Part shown: piece after piece, positions 7,464 to 16,391 of the stretch | How the letters are laid out: the number at the start of each line of letters is the position of its first letter | Numbering within the stretch: the first letter of the stretch is position 1 | Origin: CAIPVR01 sp049316905 | GTDB lineage: Bacteria; Actinomycetota; Acidimicrobiia; Acidimicrobiales; Microtrichaceae | NCBI GenBank assembly: GCA_049316905.1 | Contig: JBMOJH010000002.1 | Span: 10,850-74,849 of the forward strand | Direction: 5' to 3' | DNA: 64,000 nt | Made by a program: the position numbers and the translations under genes | The notes under the pieces: generated by a model | Databases searched by the model: none | Told to the model about the DNA's origin: nothing | What the model saw: only the letters and a program-made list of their open reading frames with translations

Positions 7464-8507
7464 ATGTCCCCCATCATCGAGGTCGACGACCTCCGCAAGG
7501 ACTTCGGGTCCACCCGGGCACTCGACGGAGTGAGCCTGCAGGTCGAACAGGGCACGGTCCTCGGCCTCCTCGGCCCGAACGGCGCCGGCAAGACCACCAC
7601 CGTGCGCGTGCTCGCCACCCTGCTCGCCCCGTCGGGCGGCACCGCCCGCGTGGCGGGCTTCGACGTCCGGTCCCAGCCCGACAAGGTCCGCTCCATCATC
7701 GGGCTCACCGGCCAGTACGCCGCGGTCGACGAGAAGCTCACCGGCCACGAGAACCTCTGGATGGTGGGCCGCCTGCTCGGCATGTCCAAGCGCCAGGCCC
7801 ACGAGCGGGCGGAGCACCTGCTCGAGCGGTTCCGCCTGAGCGACGCCGGCGACCGCCAGGTGCGCACCTACTCCGGTGGCATGCGCCGCCGCGTGGACCT
7901 CGCGGTCAGCCTCGTCGGCCGCCCCAGCGTCCTGTTCCTCGACGAGCCCACCACCGGCCTCGACCCGGTGAGCCGCCTCGAGCTGTGGGAGGTGGCACGC
8001 GAGCTGGTCGCCGACGGCACCACCGTGCTCCTCACCACGCAGTACCTCGAGGAGGCCGACGAGCTCGCGGACCGGATCGTGGTGATCGACCGCGGGAAGG
8101 TGATCGCCGAGGGCACCGCGGACGAGCTGAAGGACCGCACCGGCGGGCGCACGCTCGAGATCGTGGTGGCCCGCCGGGACCAGGTGGACACCGCGCACCA
8201 CGTGCTGTGCGGGCTCGCCCCTCCCGAGGGCGTGCGCACCGACACCACCACCCGCACCGTGACCATGCCGGTCGACCACGACACGGCGCTCGCCGCCGAG
8301 GCGATCTCCTCGCTCACCGCGGCGGAGGTCGAGATCGAGGACTTCCACCTGAACCGGCCGAGCCTCGACGACGTCTTCCTCGCCCTCACCGGCCACGAGG
8401 CCGAGACCGGCGAGCACCAGGACGGCGGCGACACGCCCGACCGCCGCTTCCACGGCCCGCTCCCCGGCGGGGCCGACGAGCTCCTGACCGACCGAAAGGC
8501 CCGATGA
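7464..8507 (+). CDS. DrrA-type ABC transporter ATP-binding protein
   Basis: A 347-residue ABC ATPase of the daunorubicin-resistance (DrrA) type. Walker A is GPNGAGKTT (37-45), the signature SGGM is at 137-140, Walker B ends in FLDEP (158-162), and LTTQYLEEADELAD follows. The C-terminal 120 residues contain the DrrA-type extension with LDDVFLALTG. It powers an exporter together with the next gene, which starts 1 nt after its stop. It is controlled by a consensus promoter facing a MarR gene. No antibiotic biosynthesis genes are nearby, so the export substrate (drug, lipid or glycolipid) is open. Confidence 0.92.
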   Translation: MSPIIEVDDLRKDFGSTRALDGVSLQVEQGTVLGLLGPNGAGKTTTVRVLATLLAPSGGTARVAGFDVRSQPDKVRSIIGLTGQYAAVDEKLTGHENLWMVGRLLGMSKRQAHERAEHLLERFRLSDAGDRQVRTYSGGMRRRVDLAVSLVGRPSVLFLDEPTTGLDPVSRLELWEVARELVADGTTVLLTTQYLEEADELADRIVVIDRGKVIAEGTADELKDRTGGRTLEIVVARRDQVDTAHHVLCGLAPPEGVRTDTTTRTVTMPVDHDTALAAEAISSLTAAEVEIEDFHLNRPSLDDVFLALTGHEAETGEHQDGGDTPDRRFHGPLPGGADELLTDRKAR

Positions 8508-8508
8508 G

Positions 8509-9342
8509 ATGACCAGCGTCCCGCTCGACGACCTGGCCCCCGCGGCCACCCACGACTACCGGCGCCCCCGCGGTCTCAACGCGATGTTCCACGACGGGGC
8601 GATCCTCACGTGGCGCAACCTCGTGTCGCTCCCGCGCACCCCGGAGCTGGTGCTCTTCACGCTGATCCAGCCCGTGATGTTCGTGGTGCTGTTCAACTAC
8701 GTGTTCGGCGGCTCGATCGGCCAGAGCCTGCCGCCGGGCATCAGCTACGCGCAGTTCCTGATCCCCGGGATCATGGTGCAGACCATCGTGTTCGGCACCT
8801 CCGCCACCTCGGTCGGCCTGGCCGAGGACCTGCAGAAGGGCCTGGTGGACCGGTTCCGCTCGCTCCCGATCGCCCGGTCGGCGGTGCTCAGCGGCCGCAT
8901 CGTGGCCGACACGGTGCGCCTCACGATGGTGGCCGTGGTCCTGATCATCGTCGGCTACATCGTGGGCTTCCGCTTCGAGGGCGGGCTCTTCTGGGGTGCG
9001 GTGATGATCGGCTTCTCCGTGGCCTTCGGGTTCGCGATGAGCTGGATCATGGCGAACATCGGCATGCGGGTGAAGGACCCGGAGACGGCCAACACCGCCG
9101 GGTTCGTCTGGTTGTTCCCGCTCACGTTCCTGAGCTCGGTGTTCGTGCCGGTCGCCACGATGCCCGGGTGGCTCCAGCCGATCGCCCGCAACAACCCGGT
9201 GACCCTGGTGGCCAACCTGCTCCGCGAGCTGTCGATCATCGGTCGGCCCGCGGCCGGCACCGTGCTGCCCGTGGTGCTGTGGATCGTCGGCCTCACCGCG
9301 GTGTTCGCGCCGCTGGCGGTGAACCGCTACCGCAAGGTCTGA
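8509..9342 (+). CDS. DrrB-type ABC-2 permease
   Basis: A 277-residue inner-membrane ABC-2 permease. Six membrane spans can be picked out, starting with ELVLFTLIQPVMFVVLFNYVFGG near residue 44 and ending with VLWIVGLTAVFAPLAV. The conserved ABC-2 segment LPIARSAVLSGRIVADT and the FLSSVFVPVATMPGWLQPIARNNPVT loop are present. It pairs with the ATPase one base upstream. A bidirectional terminator palindrome follows. Confidence 0.92.
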   Translation: MTSVPLDDLAPAATHDYRRPRGLNAMFHDGAILTWRNLVSLPRTPELVLFTLIQPVMFVVLFNYVFGGSIGQSLPPGISYAQFLIPGIMVQTIVFGTSATSVGLAEDLQKGLVDRFRSLPIARSAVLSGRIVADTVRLTMVAVVLIIVGYIVGFRFEGGLFWGAVMIGFSVAFGFAMSWIMANIGMRVKDPETANTAGFVWLFPLTFLSSVFVPVATMPGWLQPIARNNPVTLVANLLRELSIIGRPAAGTVLPVVLWIVGLTAVFAPLAVNRYRKV

Positions 9343-9350
9343 GCCCGGCG

Positions 9351-9378
9351 GACCGTGCCGGCCGCGGCCGGCACGGTC
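9351..9378. terminator. bidirectional terminator between convergent genes
   Basis: A perfect 28-bp palindrome: GACCGTGCCGGCCG followed by its exact reverse complement. It begins 8 nt after the permease stop and reaches into the stop codon of the convergent SDR gene. Being symmetric, it can end transcription from both sides. There is no U-tract. Confidence 0.75.
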
Positions 9379-10186
9379 ACCACGCCACGTCCTGGGCGCG
9401 GCCCATGATGCGGCGCTTCAGGAACGGTGGCACCGGGGCCGTCGCCGCGGTCAGCACCTGGTAGCGCCGGGCGGGCACCACCCGGGCCTTCCCGGCCCAG
9501 GCGCCGTCGAGCGACCCGCGCGCCACCTCCTCGGCGGTGAGCCACGCGAAGCCCGGCAGGCCCTCCTGGCCCTCCCACGCGGAGCGCTCCTGGAACTCGG
9601 TGCGGGTGAACCCGGGCAGCGACGTGGTCAGGTGCACGCCGGTGCCGCGCAGCTCCTCGTGCACCGCGTCGCCGAACGAGCACACGAACGCCTTCGTGGC
9701 GCCGTAGGTCGCGCTGCCGGGGATGGGGTACAGGCCACCGATGCTCGCCACGTTGAGCACGTGACCGGAGCCGCGGGCGACCATCGGGCCGAGCGCGGCG
9801 TGGGTGAGGCGGAGCAGGGCCAGCGCGTTCACCTGCACCTCCTGCTCCTCGCGATCGACCGACATCTCGTGGAAGGTGCCGTTCGTGCCGAACCCCGCGT
9901 TGTTCACCAGCAGGTCGATCGGACGGCCGGGGTCGTCCAGGCGGCGCTCGACGTCGTGACGGGCGACCGGGGCGCCGAGGTCCGCGGGCAGCACCTCCAC
10001 CGACACGCCGTGCGCCGCGGTCAGCTCCCCCGCCAGACGCTCGAGACGCGCCGCGTCGCGCGCCACCACCACCAGGTCCGTGCCCTCGGCCGCGAGGCAC
10101 CGGGCCAGCGCGTCCCCGATCCCGCTCGAGGCACCGGTGACCAGCGCGCTCCCCCACCGTCGTGTGCGCCCGTTCCCGTCCGCCAT
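9377..10186 (-). CDS. short-chain dehydrogenase/reductase (SDR)
   Basis: A 269-residue classical SDR. The cofactor motif TGASSGIG is at 17-24, NNAG at 95-98, and catalytic Ser148 (NVASIGG), Tyr161 and Lys165 (YGATK) are all in place. VVVARD after the second strand suggests NADP(H). It resembles the acyl-/keto-reductase branch (LPGFTRTEF), but the substrate is not determinable. It lies 9 nt after the 2H-phosphoesterase/GNAT fusion on the same strand and so is probably co-transcribed with it. Confidence 0.88.
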   Translation of the reverse strand: MADGNGRTRRWGSALVTGASSGIGDALARCLAAEGTDLVVVARDAARLERLAGELTAAHGVSVEVLPADLGAPVARHDVERRLDDPGRPIDLLVNNAGFGTNGTFHEMSVDREEQEVQVNALALLRLTHAALGPMVARGSGHVLNVASIGGLYPIPGSATYGATKAFVCSFGDAVHEELRGTGVHLTTSLPGFTRTEFQERSAWEGQEGLPGFAWLTAEEVARGSLDGAWAGKARVVPARRYQVLTAATAPVPPFLKRRIMGRAQDVAW

Positions 10187-10195
10187 GGCCGGAAG

Positions 10196-11203
10196 CTACC
10201 CCGTGCCCCACAGTCCGCGGACGTGCACGCCCCCAGCGGCCCGGAACCCGTGGCGCTCGAGAAACTCCACCGCCCCGCCGGCCGCCGCCTCCCCCGCCCC
10301 GTCGTCGGGGTCGGCCAGGACCAGGCCCGCGCCGAGCTCGGCCGCTGCGCTGCACCACCGGCCCAGGACCTGTGCCCCCACCCCGAGGCCGCGCTCCGAC
10401 GGCTCGACCACGAGATGGACCAGCCGGGCGACCGGACCCCGAAGCGTGACGCCGTCGGGCGGACCGAGCAGCTCGCCGACCGCGGCACCCACCAGGTCGC
10501 CGTCGGCCGCCGAGCCGTCGCGTCGGCGGGCCCCGACCACGAGCGGGCGCACCCCCGGATCGGGCACCGCCACCTCGGCGGGGCGGGGCCGGCCGAGGAG
10601 GTCGGCCACCTCGGGCGTCACGACCGAGCCGGCCCGCAGGGCCAGCTCGAGACCGCCGCGCCCCACCACGGCCGGGCCGCCGAGCGGTTCCTCCGCCACC
10701 GGAACCCACACCGGCGGCCGGTCCTCACGCGCGAGGTGTTCGAGCAGCACGACCGCGTCGACGTCCCACGCGAGCTCCACGGACCGCAGCGCGGCGAGAC
10801 ACGCGTCCACACGGTCGTGCTCCACCCGGGGGTCGAGGGTCACGTGGGGCACGAAGGGCCGCGGGTCCGGCCGGCCGAGGGGGTCCGCGGACAGCGCCTC
10901 GCGCAGCGCGCCGAGGGCTGGCAGGTCACCGCCGACCGCCAGGTGCACGGTGGGCGTGGCCGGGGCGAAGCTCGCTGCCGGGCCCAGCACCAGACGGAAC
11001 GGCCGGGCCGGCCGCGCCGCCGCGGCGAGCAGCTCGAGGACCGCGGGCACGTCGTCGACACCGACGTTCACCGGCGGGACGAGCGTGAGGTGCGGCGGGA
11101 TCCGCCGCAGCTGGCCGGAACCGACGGCCCGGCGCAGGGTGTCGACCTCGGCGGCCACCGCGGGGGGCGGCACCAGGGCGACGGCGACGCGACGTCGGGG
11201 CAC
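10196..11203 (-). CDS. 2H phosphoesterase (2'-5' RNA ligase-like) fused to a GNAT acetyltransferase
   Basis: A 335-residue two-domain protein. Residues 1-170 have the twin HxT motifs of the 2H phosphoesterase superfamily: H38-L-T40 in PPHLTLVPP and H120-V-T122 in VPHVTLDP, about 80 residues apart as in 2'-5' RNA ligase/ThpR proteins that open or form 2',5' and cyclic phosphodiesters. Residues 215-335 look like a GNAT N-acetyltransferase, with the acetyl-CoA loop RGLGVG at 271-276 and the closing FLERHGFRAAG. Both active sites appear intact. The gene follows atpC by 29 nt on the same strand and precedes the SDR gene by 9 nt. The substrate is unknown; the fusion suggests successive processing of one nucleotide-like or tRNA-derived molecule, which is inference. 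Confidence 0.78.
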   Translation of the reverse strand: MPRRRVAVALVPPPAVAAEVDTLRRAVGSGQLRRIPPHLTLVPPVNVGVDDVPAVLELLAAAARPARPFRLVLGPAASFAPATPTVHLAVGGDLPALGALREALSADPLGRPDPRPFVPHVTLDPRVEHDRVDACLAALRSVELAWDVDAVVLLEHLAREDRPPVWVPVAEEPLGGPAVVGRGGLELALRAGSVVTPEVADLLGRPRPAEVAVPDPGVRPLVVGARRRDGSAADGDLVGAAVGELLGPPDGVTLRGPVARLVHLVVEPSERGLGVGAQVLGRWCSAAAELGAGLVLADPDDGAGEAAAGGAVEFLERHGFRAAGGVHVRGLWGTG

Positions 11204-11232
11204 GGCCGGACGTTACCGCCCGGGTGGGAACC

Positions 11233-11646
11233 TCAGACGGTGGCGCCGGCGACGGAGAGCCGCACCTCGGCCCGGACCAGGGCGGCCTTCGCCTCCGGGT
11301 CGTCGGGGTCGGTGCGCAGCGCCTCCTCGGCGCGGTCCTTCGCGGAACGGGCCCGGTCCGCGTCGATGGTGTCGGCGAGTTCGGCGACGTCGGACAGGAT
11401 CGTCACCCGGGTGGTGCCGTCCTCCTCGGGGGGCGACACCTCCACGAATCCCTGGTGGACCGCGATGGTGACCTCGCCGCCGTCGGAGAGCTGCACCCGC
11501 ACGGGGTGCGTGGCCAGCACGCCGATGAACGGCACGTGACCGGGCAGGAAGGCGATGTCGCCGGTGGTGGTCCGGCAGATGACCATCTTCGCCTCGCCCG
11601 AGTAGGCGATGCGCTCCGGGGAGACGAGCTCGACGAGCAGCGGCAT
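11233..11646 (-). CDS. atpC: F1 ATP synthase epsilon subunit
   Basis: The 137-residue epsilon subunit forms the central stalk foot and modulates ATPase activity. It has the N-terminal beta-barrel (MPLLVELVSPERIAYSGEA, FLPGHVPFIGVL) and a C-terminal helical hairpin (RARSAKDRAEEAL, KAALVRAEVRL). Its ATG overlaps the TGA of atpD by one base, so translation is coupled. Last gene of the ATP synthase operon. Confidence 0.95.
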   Translation of the reverse strand: MPLLVELVSPERIAYSGEAKMVICRTTTGDIAFLPGHVPFIGVLATHPVRVQLSDGGEVTIAVHQGFVEVSPPEEDGTTRVTILSDVAELADTIDADRARSAKDRAEEALRTDPDDPEAKAALVRAEVRLSVAGATV

Positions 11647-13091
11647 CAGGCGCTCTTCTCGAGTTCCTTGGCCTTGCGCATCGCGTCCTCGGCACCGCCC
11701 ACGTTGAAGAACGCCTGCTCGGGCAGGTCGTCGAGGTCGCCGTTCACGAGCATCTCGAAGGACTCCACGGTGTCCTCGACCGGGGTGAAGATGCCGGGCA
11801 GGCCGGTGAACACCTCGGCCACGAACATGGGCTGGGCCAGGAACTTCTGGATCTTCCGGGCCCGGTCCACCGTGACGCGGTCCTCCTCGGAGAGCTCGTC
11901 GATGCCGAGGATGGCGATGATGTCCTGCAGCTCCTTGTAGCGCTGCAGCATCTCCTGCACGCGGCGGGCCACGGCGTAGTGGCGCTCGCCCACCACCTCG
12001 GGGGTGAGGATCGAGGAGCTCGACGCCAGCGGGTCCACCGCCGGGTAGATGCCGAGCGAGGCGATGTCACGGCTCAGCTCGGTGGTGCCGTCGAAGTGGG
12101 TGAAGGCGGTGAACGGCGCGGGGTCGGTGTAGTCGTCCGCCGGCACGTACACGGCCTGCAGCGAGGTGATCGACCGGCCGCCGGTGGAGGTGATGCGCTC
12201 CTGCAGCTGACCCATCTCGTCCGCGAGGGTCGGCTGGTAGCCCACCGCCGCGGGCATGCGGCCCAGCAGGGTGGACACCTCGGAACCGGCCTGGGTGAAA
12301 CGGAAGATGTTGTCGACGAACAGGAGCACGTCCTGGCCCTGCACGTCACGGAAGTACTCGGCCATCGTCAGCGCCGAGAGGGCGACACGGAGGCGCACGC
12401 CGGGCGGCTCGTCCATCTGGCCGAACACGAGGGCGGCCTTGTCGAGCACCGAGCCCGACTCACCGAGGGCGGTCTCGCCCATCTCGATGAAGAGGTCGGT
12501 GCCCTCACGGGTGCGCTCGCCCACACCGGCGAACACCGACACGCCACCGAACTGGGTGGCCACACGGTTGATCATCTCGGTGATGAGCACGGTCTTGCCC
12601 ACACCGGCACCACCGAACAGGCCGATCTTGCCGCCCTGCAGGTACGGGGTGAGGAGGTCGATGACCTTGATGCCCGTCGGGAACATCTGGGCCTTCGGCT
12701 CGAGCGTGTCGAACGCCGGGGCCTCACGGTGGATGTCCCAGCGCTCGACGTCACCGATCGACTCCACGTCGAGCGGCTGGCCGAGCACGTTGAACACGTG
12801 GCCCAGCGTGGCGTCGCCCACGGGCACCGAGATGCCGTGACCGAGGTTGCGCACGGAGGTCCCGCGCACCAGACCGTCGGTCGGCTTCATGGCGATGGCA
12901 CGCACTCGGCTGTCGCCGATCTGCTGGGCCACCTCGGCGACGACGGTGATGTCCTCGCCCTCGACGCTGATCGTGAACTCCAGCGCGGTGTTGATCTCCG
13001 GGATGGAGTCCGACGGGAACTCGACGTCCACGACGGGTCCGGCGATGGCGACGATGCGCCCGTCCTTCAGTTCGGTCTCGGTGACACTCAT
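11646..13091 (-). CDS. atpD: F1 ATP synthase beta subunit (catalytic)
   Basis: The 481-residue beta subunit carries the catalytic nucleotide sites. Walker A GGAGVGKT is at 160-167, and GERTREGTDL, ALVFGQMDEPPG and LLFVDNIFRFTQAG follow as expected. The start chosen is the ATG at 13091 (MSVTETELK), preceded by GGAGCAGGA; the open frame continues upstream without homology. It is coupled to atpC by a one-base overlap. Confidence 0.97.
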   Translation of the reverse strand: MSVTETELKDGRIVAIAGPVVDVEFPSDSIPEINTALEFTISVEGEDITVVAEVAQQIGDSRVRAIAMKPTDGLVRGTSVRNLGHGISVPVGDATLGHVFNVLGQPLDVESIGDVERWDIHREAPAFDTLEPKAQMFPTGIKVIDLLTPYLQGGKIGLFGGAGVGKTVLITEMINRVATQFGGVSVFAGVGERTREGTDLFIEMGETALGESGSVLDKAALVFGQMDEPPGVRLRVALSALTMAEYFRDVQGQDVLLFVDNIFRFTQAGSEVSTLLGRMPAAVGYQPTLADEMGQLQERITSTGGRSITSLQAVYVPADDYTDPAPFTAFTHFDGTTELSRDIASLGIYPAVDPLASSSSILTPEVVGERHYAVARRVQEMLQRYKELQDIIAILGIDELSEEDRVTVDRARKIQKFLAQPMFVAEVFTGLPGIFTPVEDTVESFEMLVNGDLDDLPEQAFFNVGGAEDAMRKAKELEKSA

Positions 13092-13119
13092 GATGGTTTC
13101 CTGCTCCTCGAGCTCGTGG

Positions 13120-14106
13120 TCAGGTGCGGTCGGGGCCGGTCGCGTGGCGACTGGCGAGATGTTGGGGGAACGGGTTGCTGTCCAGGTGAGCCGGAAGCAG
13201 CTCGGCCGGGTCGGAACGGTCGTCGGAGAGCGCCTCGGCACCGCCGATGATCTCCATGATCTCGGTGGTGATGGCGTCCTGGCGCACCTGGTTCATCTTC
13301 CGGGTGAGCTTGACGATCAGCTCCTGGGCGTTGTCGGTGGCCGACTTCATGGCCCGCTGGCGGTTCGCCAGCTCCGACGCCGCCGCGTCGAGCAGGGCGG
13401 CGAAGAGCCGGGACTCGACGTAACGGGGCAGCAGGGTCTCGAGCACCGCAGAGGCCGACGGCTCGAACTCGAAGCCGGCGGTGGCCTTCTCGTCACCGGC
13501 CTCGGCGATCGTTCCGGAGTCCTCGAGCGGCAGGAAGCGGCGGACCACCACCTCCTGGGAACCCATCGAGATGAACTTCGTGTAGACGAGGTCGATCCGG
13601 TCGCAGCCGCCGTTGATGAACAGGTCGACCACCCGGGCGGCCACGGCCACCGCGTCCTCGAAGTCGGGGTTCTCGGAGAACCCCTCGAACGAGGCCGCGA
13701 GGTCGTAGTGGCGGAACGAGAAGTAGCCCTTGGCCTTCCGACCCACGGTGACGAGGGCGAACTCCCTGCCCTCCGACCTGGCCGCCTGCACCTCTCGCTC
13801 CGCGGTCTTGATCACGTTCGAGTTGTAGGCACCGGCGAGGCCGCGGTCGGCCGCGAGGACCACCACACCCACCTTGCGGATCTCCTCGACCGGGCGCAGC
13901 AGCGGATGGTCCACCTCGGCACCCGCGGCGGACAGGTCCTGGATGACCTGGGTGATGTGCTCGGCGTAGGGCCGCGCCTCGTTCGCCCGCTGCTGGGCCT
14001 TCACGACACGCGTGGCGGCGATGAGCTCCATGGCGCGCGTGATCTTCTTGGTGTTCTGGACGCTTCCGATCCTCCGGCGGAGGATCCGTTCCTGTGCACC
14101 CGGCAT
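13120..14106 (-). CDS. atpG: F1 ATP synthase gamma subunit
   Basis: The 328-residue gamma subunit is the rotating central shaft. The N-terminal coiled coil RIGSVQNTKKITRAMELIAATRV and the C-terminal coiled coil ending in TTEIMEIIGGAEAL are clear. About 35 residues follow the usual C-terminus (SDDRSDPAELLPAHL...), a polar tail not seen in most gamma subunits. It lies between atpA and atpD in the standard order. Confidence 0.95.
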   Translation of the reverse strand: MPGAQERILRRRIGSVQNTKKITRAMELIAATRVVKAQQRANEARPYAEHITQVIQDLSAAGAEVDHPLLRPVEEIRKVGVVVLAADRGLAGAYNSNVIKTAEREVQAARSEGREFALVTVGRKAKGYFSFRHYDLAASFEGFSENPDFEDAVAVAARVVDLFINGGCDRIDLVYTKFISMGSQEVVVRRFLPLEDSGTIAEAGDEKATAGFEFEPSASAVLETLLPRYVESRLFAALLDAAASELANRQRAMKSATDNAQELIVKLTRKMNQVRQDAITTEIMEIIGGAEALSDDRSDPAELLPAHLDSNPFPQHLASRHATGPDRT

Positions 14107-14137
14107 GCGTGCTCCCTACGACCCGTCCGTGCGTCCG

Positions 14138-15766
14138 TCAGGCCCCGTCACCGTCACGGGTCACGTCCTCCTCGGGGAGGTGGACGTCGGACCGCGCGAT
14201 GGTGGCGTCGGCATCGCCCTGTGCCTCCGGCGCCGGCGCGTCGCCGCCGGTGGAGGTGGGCACGAACTGCTCGGCGAAGGCCTTGATGGCGCCTTCGAAG
14301 GCGTCCTCGTCGGCGATCTTGCCCGTGTCCTTGATGTCGCTCAGCAGGCCGCCGTGGCGGGTGCGGAACCACTCGAGCAGGCCGGCCTGGAACGAGGCGA
14401 CGTCCTCGATGCCGATGTCGTCGAGGTAGCCGCGGGTGCCGGCGTAGATCACCACGCACTGCTCCTCCACCGGCATCGGGGAGTTGATGCCCTGCTTGAG
14501 GAGTTCGGTCAGGCGGTAGCCACGCTCGAGCTGGGCCTTCGACACGGCGTCGAGGTCGGAACCGAAGGCCGCGAAGGCCTCGAGCTCACGGAACTGCTGC
14601 AGGTCGGACTTCAGCGTGCCCACCGCGGTCTTCATGGCCTTGATCTGGGCGGCGGAGCCCACGCGGGACACCGAGATGCCCACGTCCACCGCAGGCCGCA
14701 CGCCGGACTTGAAGAGGTCGTCCTGCAGGAAGATCTGGCCGTCGGTGATCGAGATCACGTTGGTGGGGATGTAGGCCGACACGTCGCCGGCCTTGGTCTC
14801 GATGACCGGCAGGGCGGTCAGCGAGCCGGCGCCGCGCTCGTCGGAGAGCTTGGCGGCCCGCTCGAGCAGCCGGGAGTGCAGGTAGAACACGTCGCCCGGG
14901 TAGGCCTCGCGCCCCGGCGGGCGGCGCAGCAGCAGCGACACCTGGCGGTAGGCCTCGGCCTGCTTCGACAGGTCGTCGTACACCACGAGGGCGGCCTCGC
15001 CGTTCTCCATCCAGTGCTGGCCCATGGCGCAGCCGGCGTAGGGGGCGAGGTACTTGAACGGTGCCGGGTCGGAGGCGGGGGCGACCACCACGACCGTGTA
15101 CTCGAGGGCGCCGCGCTCAGCGAGGGTGGCCACCGTCTGGGCAACGGTCGAGGCCTTCTGACCGATCGCCACGTAGATGCACTTCACGCCCAGGCCGCGC
15201 TGGTTCAGGATCGTGTCGATCGCGATCGTGGTCTTGCCGGTCTTGCGGTCACCGATGATGAGCTCGCGCTGGCCCCGGCCGACAGGGATGAGCGAGTCGA
15301 TCGCCTTGATGCCGGTCTGCATCGGCTCGCCCACGGGCTGGCGGCCCATGATGCCGGGCGCCTGGATCTCCATGCGGCGGGGCTCGACGTTGCTGAGCGG
15401 GCCCTTGCCGTCGATCGGCTCGCCGAGGGTGTTCACCACTCGGCCGAGCACGCCGTCACCGACGGGGACGGAGAGGATCTGGCCGGTGGCCCGGACCGTC
15501 TGGCCCTCCTCCACGGTGTCGACCTCGCCGAGCACCACGGCGCCGATCGAGTCCTCGTCGAGGTTGAGCGCCAGGCCGAGCAGGCCGGACTCGAACTCGA
15601 GCAACTCGTTCACCGCGGCGTCGGGCAGGCCGGAGACACGGGCGATGCCGTCGCCCACCTCCACCACGCGGCCGACCTGGGTCAGCTCGACGTCGGGGGT
15701 GAAGCCGTCGAGGTTCTTCTTGATGGCGGCCGTGATGTCGGCGGTGTTGATGGTGAGCTCAGCCAT
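14138..15766 (-). CDS. atpA: F1 ATP synthase alpha subunit
   Basis: The 542-residue alpha subunit carries the non-catalytic nucleotide sites. Walker A GDRKTGKT is at 172-179, and PGREAYPGDVFYLHSRLLERAAK and the conserved Arg region SVSRVGSAAQ are present. The C-terminal 40 residues are an acidic extension (SGGDAPAPEAQGDADATI), common in actinobacterial homologues. The start ATG at 15766 leads directly into MAELTI. Confidence 0.97.
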   Translation of the reverse strand: MAELTINTADITAAIKKNLDGFTPDVELTQVGRVVEVGDGIARVSGLPDAAVNELLEFESGLLGLALNLDEDSIGAVVLGEVDTVEEGQTVRATGQILSVPVGDGVLGRVVNTLGEPIDGKGPLSNVEPRRMEIQAPGIMGRQPVGEPMQTGIKAIDSLIPVGRGQRELIIGDRKTGKTTIAIDTILNQRGLGVKCIYVAIGQKASTVAQTVATLAERGALEYTVVVVAPASDPAPFKYLAPYAGCAMGQHWMENGEAALVVYDDLSKQAEAYRQVSLLLRRPPGREAYPGDVFYLHSRLLERAAKLSDERGAGSLTALPVIETKAGDVSAYIPTNVISITDGQIFLQDDLFKSGVRPAVDVGISVSRVGSAAQIKAMKTAVGTLKSDLQQFRELEAFAAFGSDLDAVSKAQLERGYRLTELLKQGINSPMPVEEQCVVIYAGTRGYLDDIGIEDVASFQAGLLEWFRTRHGGLLSDIKDTGKIADEDAFEGAIKAFAEQFVPTSTGGDAPAPEAQGDADATIARSDVHLPEEDVTRDGDGA

Positions 15767-15829
15767 GGTGCGTGGTTCCTGTGGTCCTGGTGAGGGTGTG
15801 GACGGGTTCGGGTGACGCGGGGTGCCGCG

Positions 15830-16357
15830 TCAGAAGGCCTCTCGGAGCTGGTTCAGACGGGTGCGGACCGAGCCGTCGAGCACGGAGTCGCCGATGGTGG
15901 TGACGATCCCGCCCATCACGGTGGGGTCCACGATGTTGCGCACGGTGATCGCGCGGTTGGTGCGGGCCGAGAGCGCCTCGGTGAGCTGGCGCAGCTGCTC
16001 GTCGGAGAGCGCCACGGCGCTGCGGACCTCGGCGACGGTCTCACCGGCCGAGGCGGCGGAGCGCTGCACGAGCTGCTCGGCGATCTGGGGCAGGTCCGTG
16101 ATGCGGCCGGCGGACACCAGCAGCGACACGAACGACACCGTGGTGCGCGTGGCCCGCCCGTCGAGGAGGTCCTCCACGATCTGGGCCCGCCGCTCCACGG
16201 GGAGGTGGGGGTCGGTCAGGGTGGACCGGAGCTCGTCGTTGGTCTCCAGCACGCGGCCGAGGCGGAACAGCTCGTCCTGGACCTCGGACAGGTTGCCCTC
16301 GGCCGCGGCGATGCCCAGTGCGGCGTCGGCGTAGGCGTTGACTCGGTTGTCGCTCAT
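15830..16357 (-). CDS. atpH: F1 ATP synthase delta subunit
   Basis: The 175-residue delta subunit caps the alpha/beta hexamer and joins it to the peripheral stalk. It has normal stand-alone length and ends in the family hallmark VRNIVDPTVMGGIVTTIGDSVLDGSVRTRLNQLREAF. It is not fused to a b domain, unlike in mycobacteria. Located between atpF and atpA. Confidence 0.95.
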   Translation of the reverse strand: MSDNRVNAYADAALGIAAAEGNLSEVQDELFRLGRVLETNDELRSTLTDPHLPVERRAQIVEDLLDGRATRTTVSFVSLLVSAGRITDLPQIAEQLVQRSAASAGETVAEVRSAVALSDEQLRQLTEALSARTNRAITVRNIVDPTVMGGIVTTIGDSVLDGSVRTRLNQLREAF

Positions 16358-16391
16358 TGGGTGTCTCGCTCGTCAGGTCTCGTGCCGGCGG

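Noticed and set aside
7464..9342. DrrAB-like genes as antibiotic self-resistance of a biosynthetic cluster
   Set aside because: There are no polyketide, peptide or other secondary-metabolite genes in the window; a general exporter is the safer reading.
9327..11539. Long opposite-strand frames over the SDR and the 2H-GNAT gene
   Set aside because: The translations are low-complexity Arg/Gly/Pro with no motif, whereas the reported frames carry intact catalytic residues.
13092..13241. N-terminal extension of atpD up to 13241
   Set aside because: The extra 50 codons overlap the end of atpG, have no homology, and a good ribosome site precedes the ATG at 13091.
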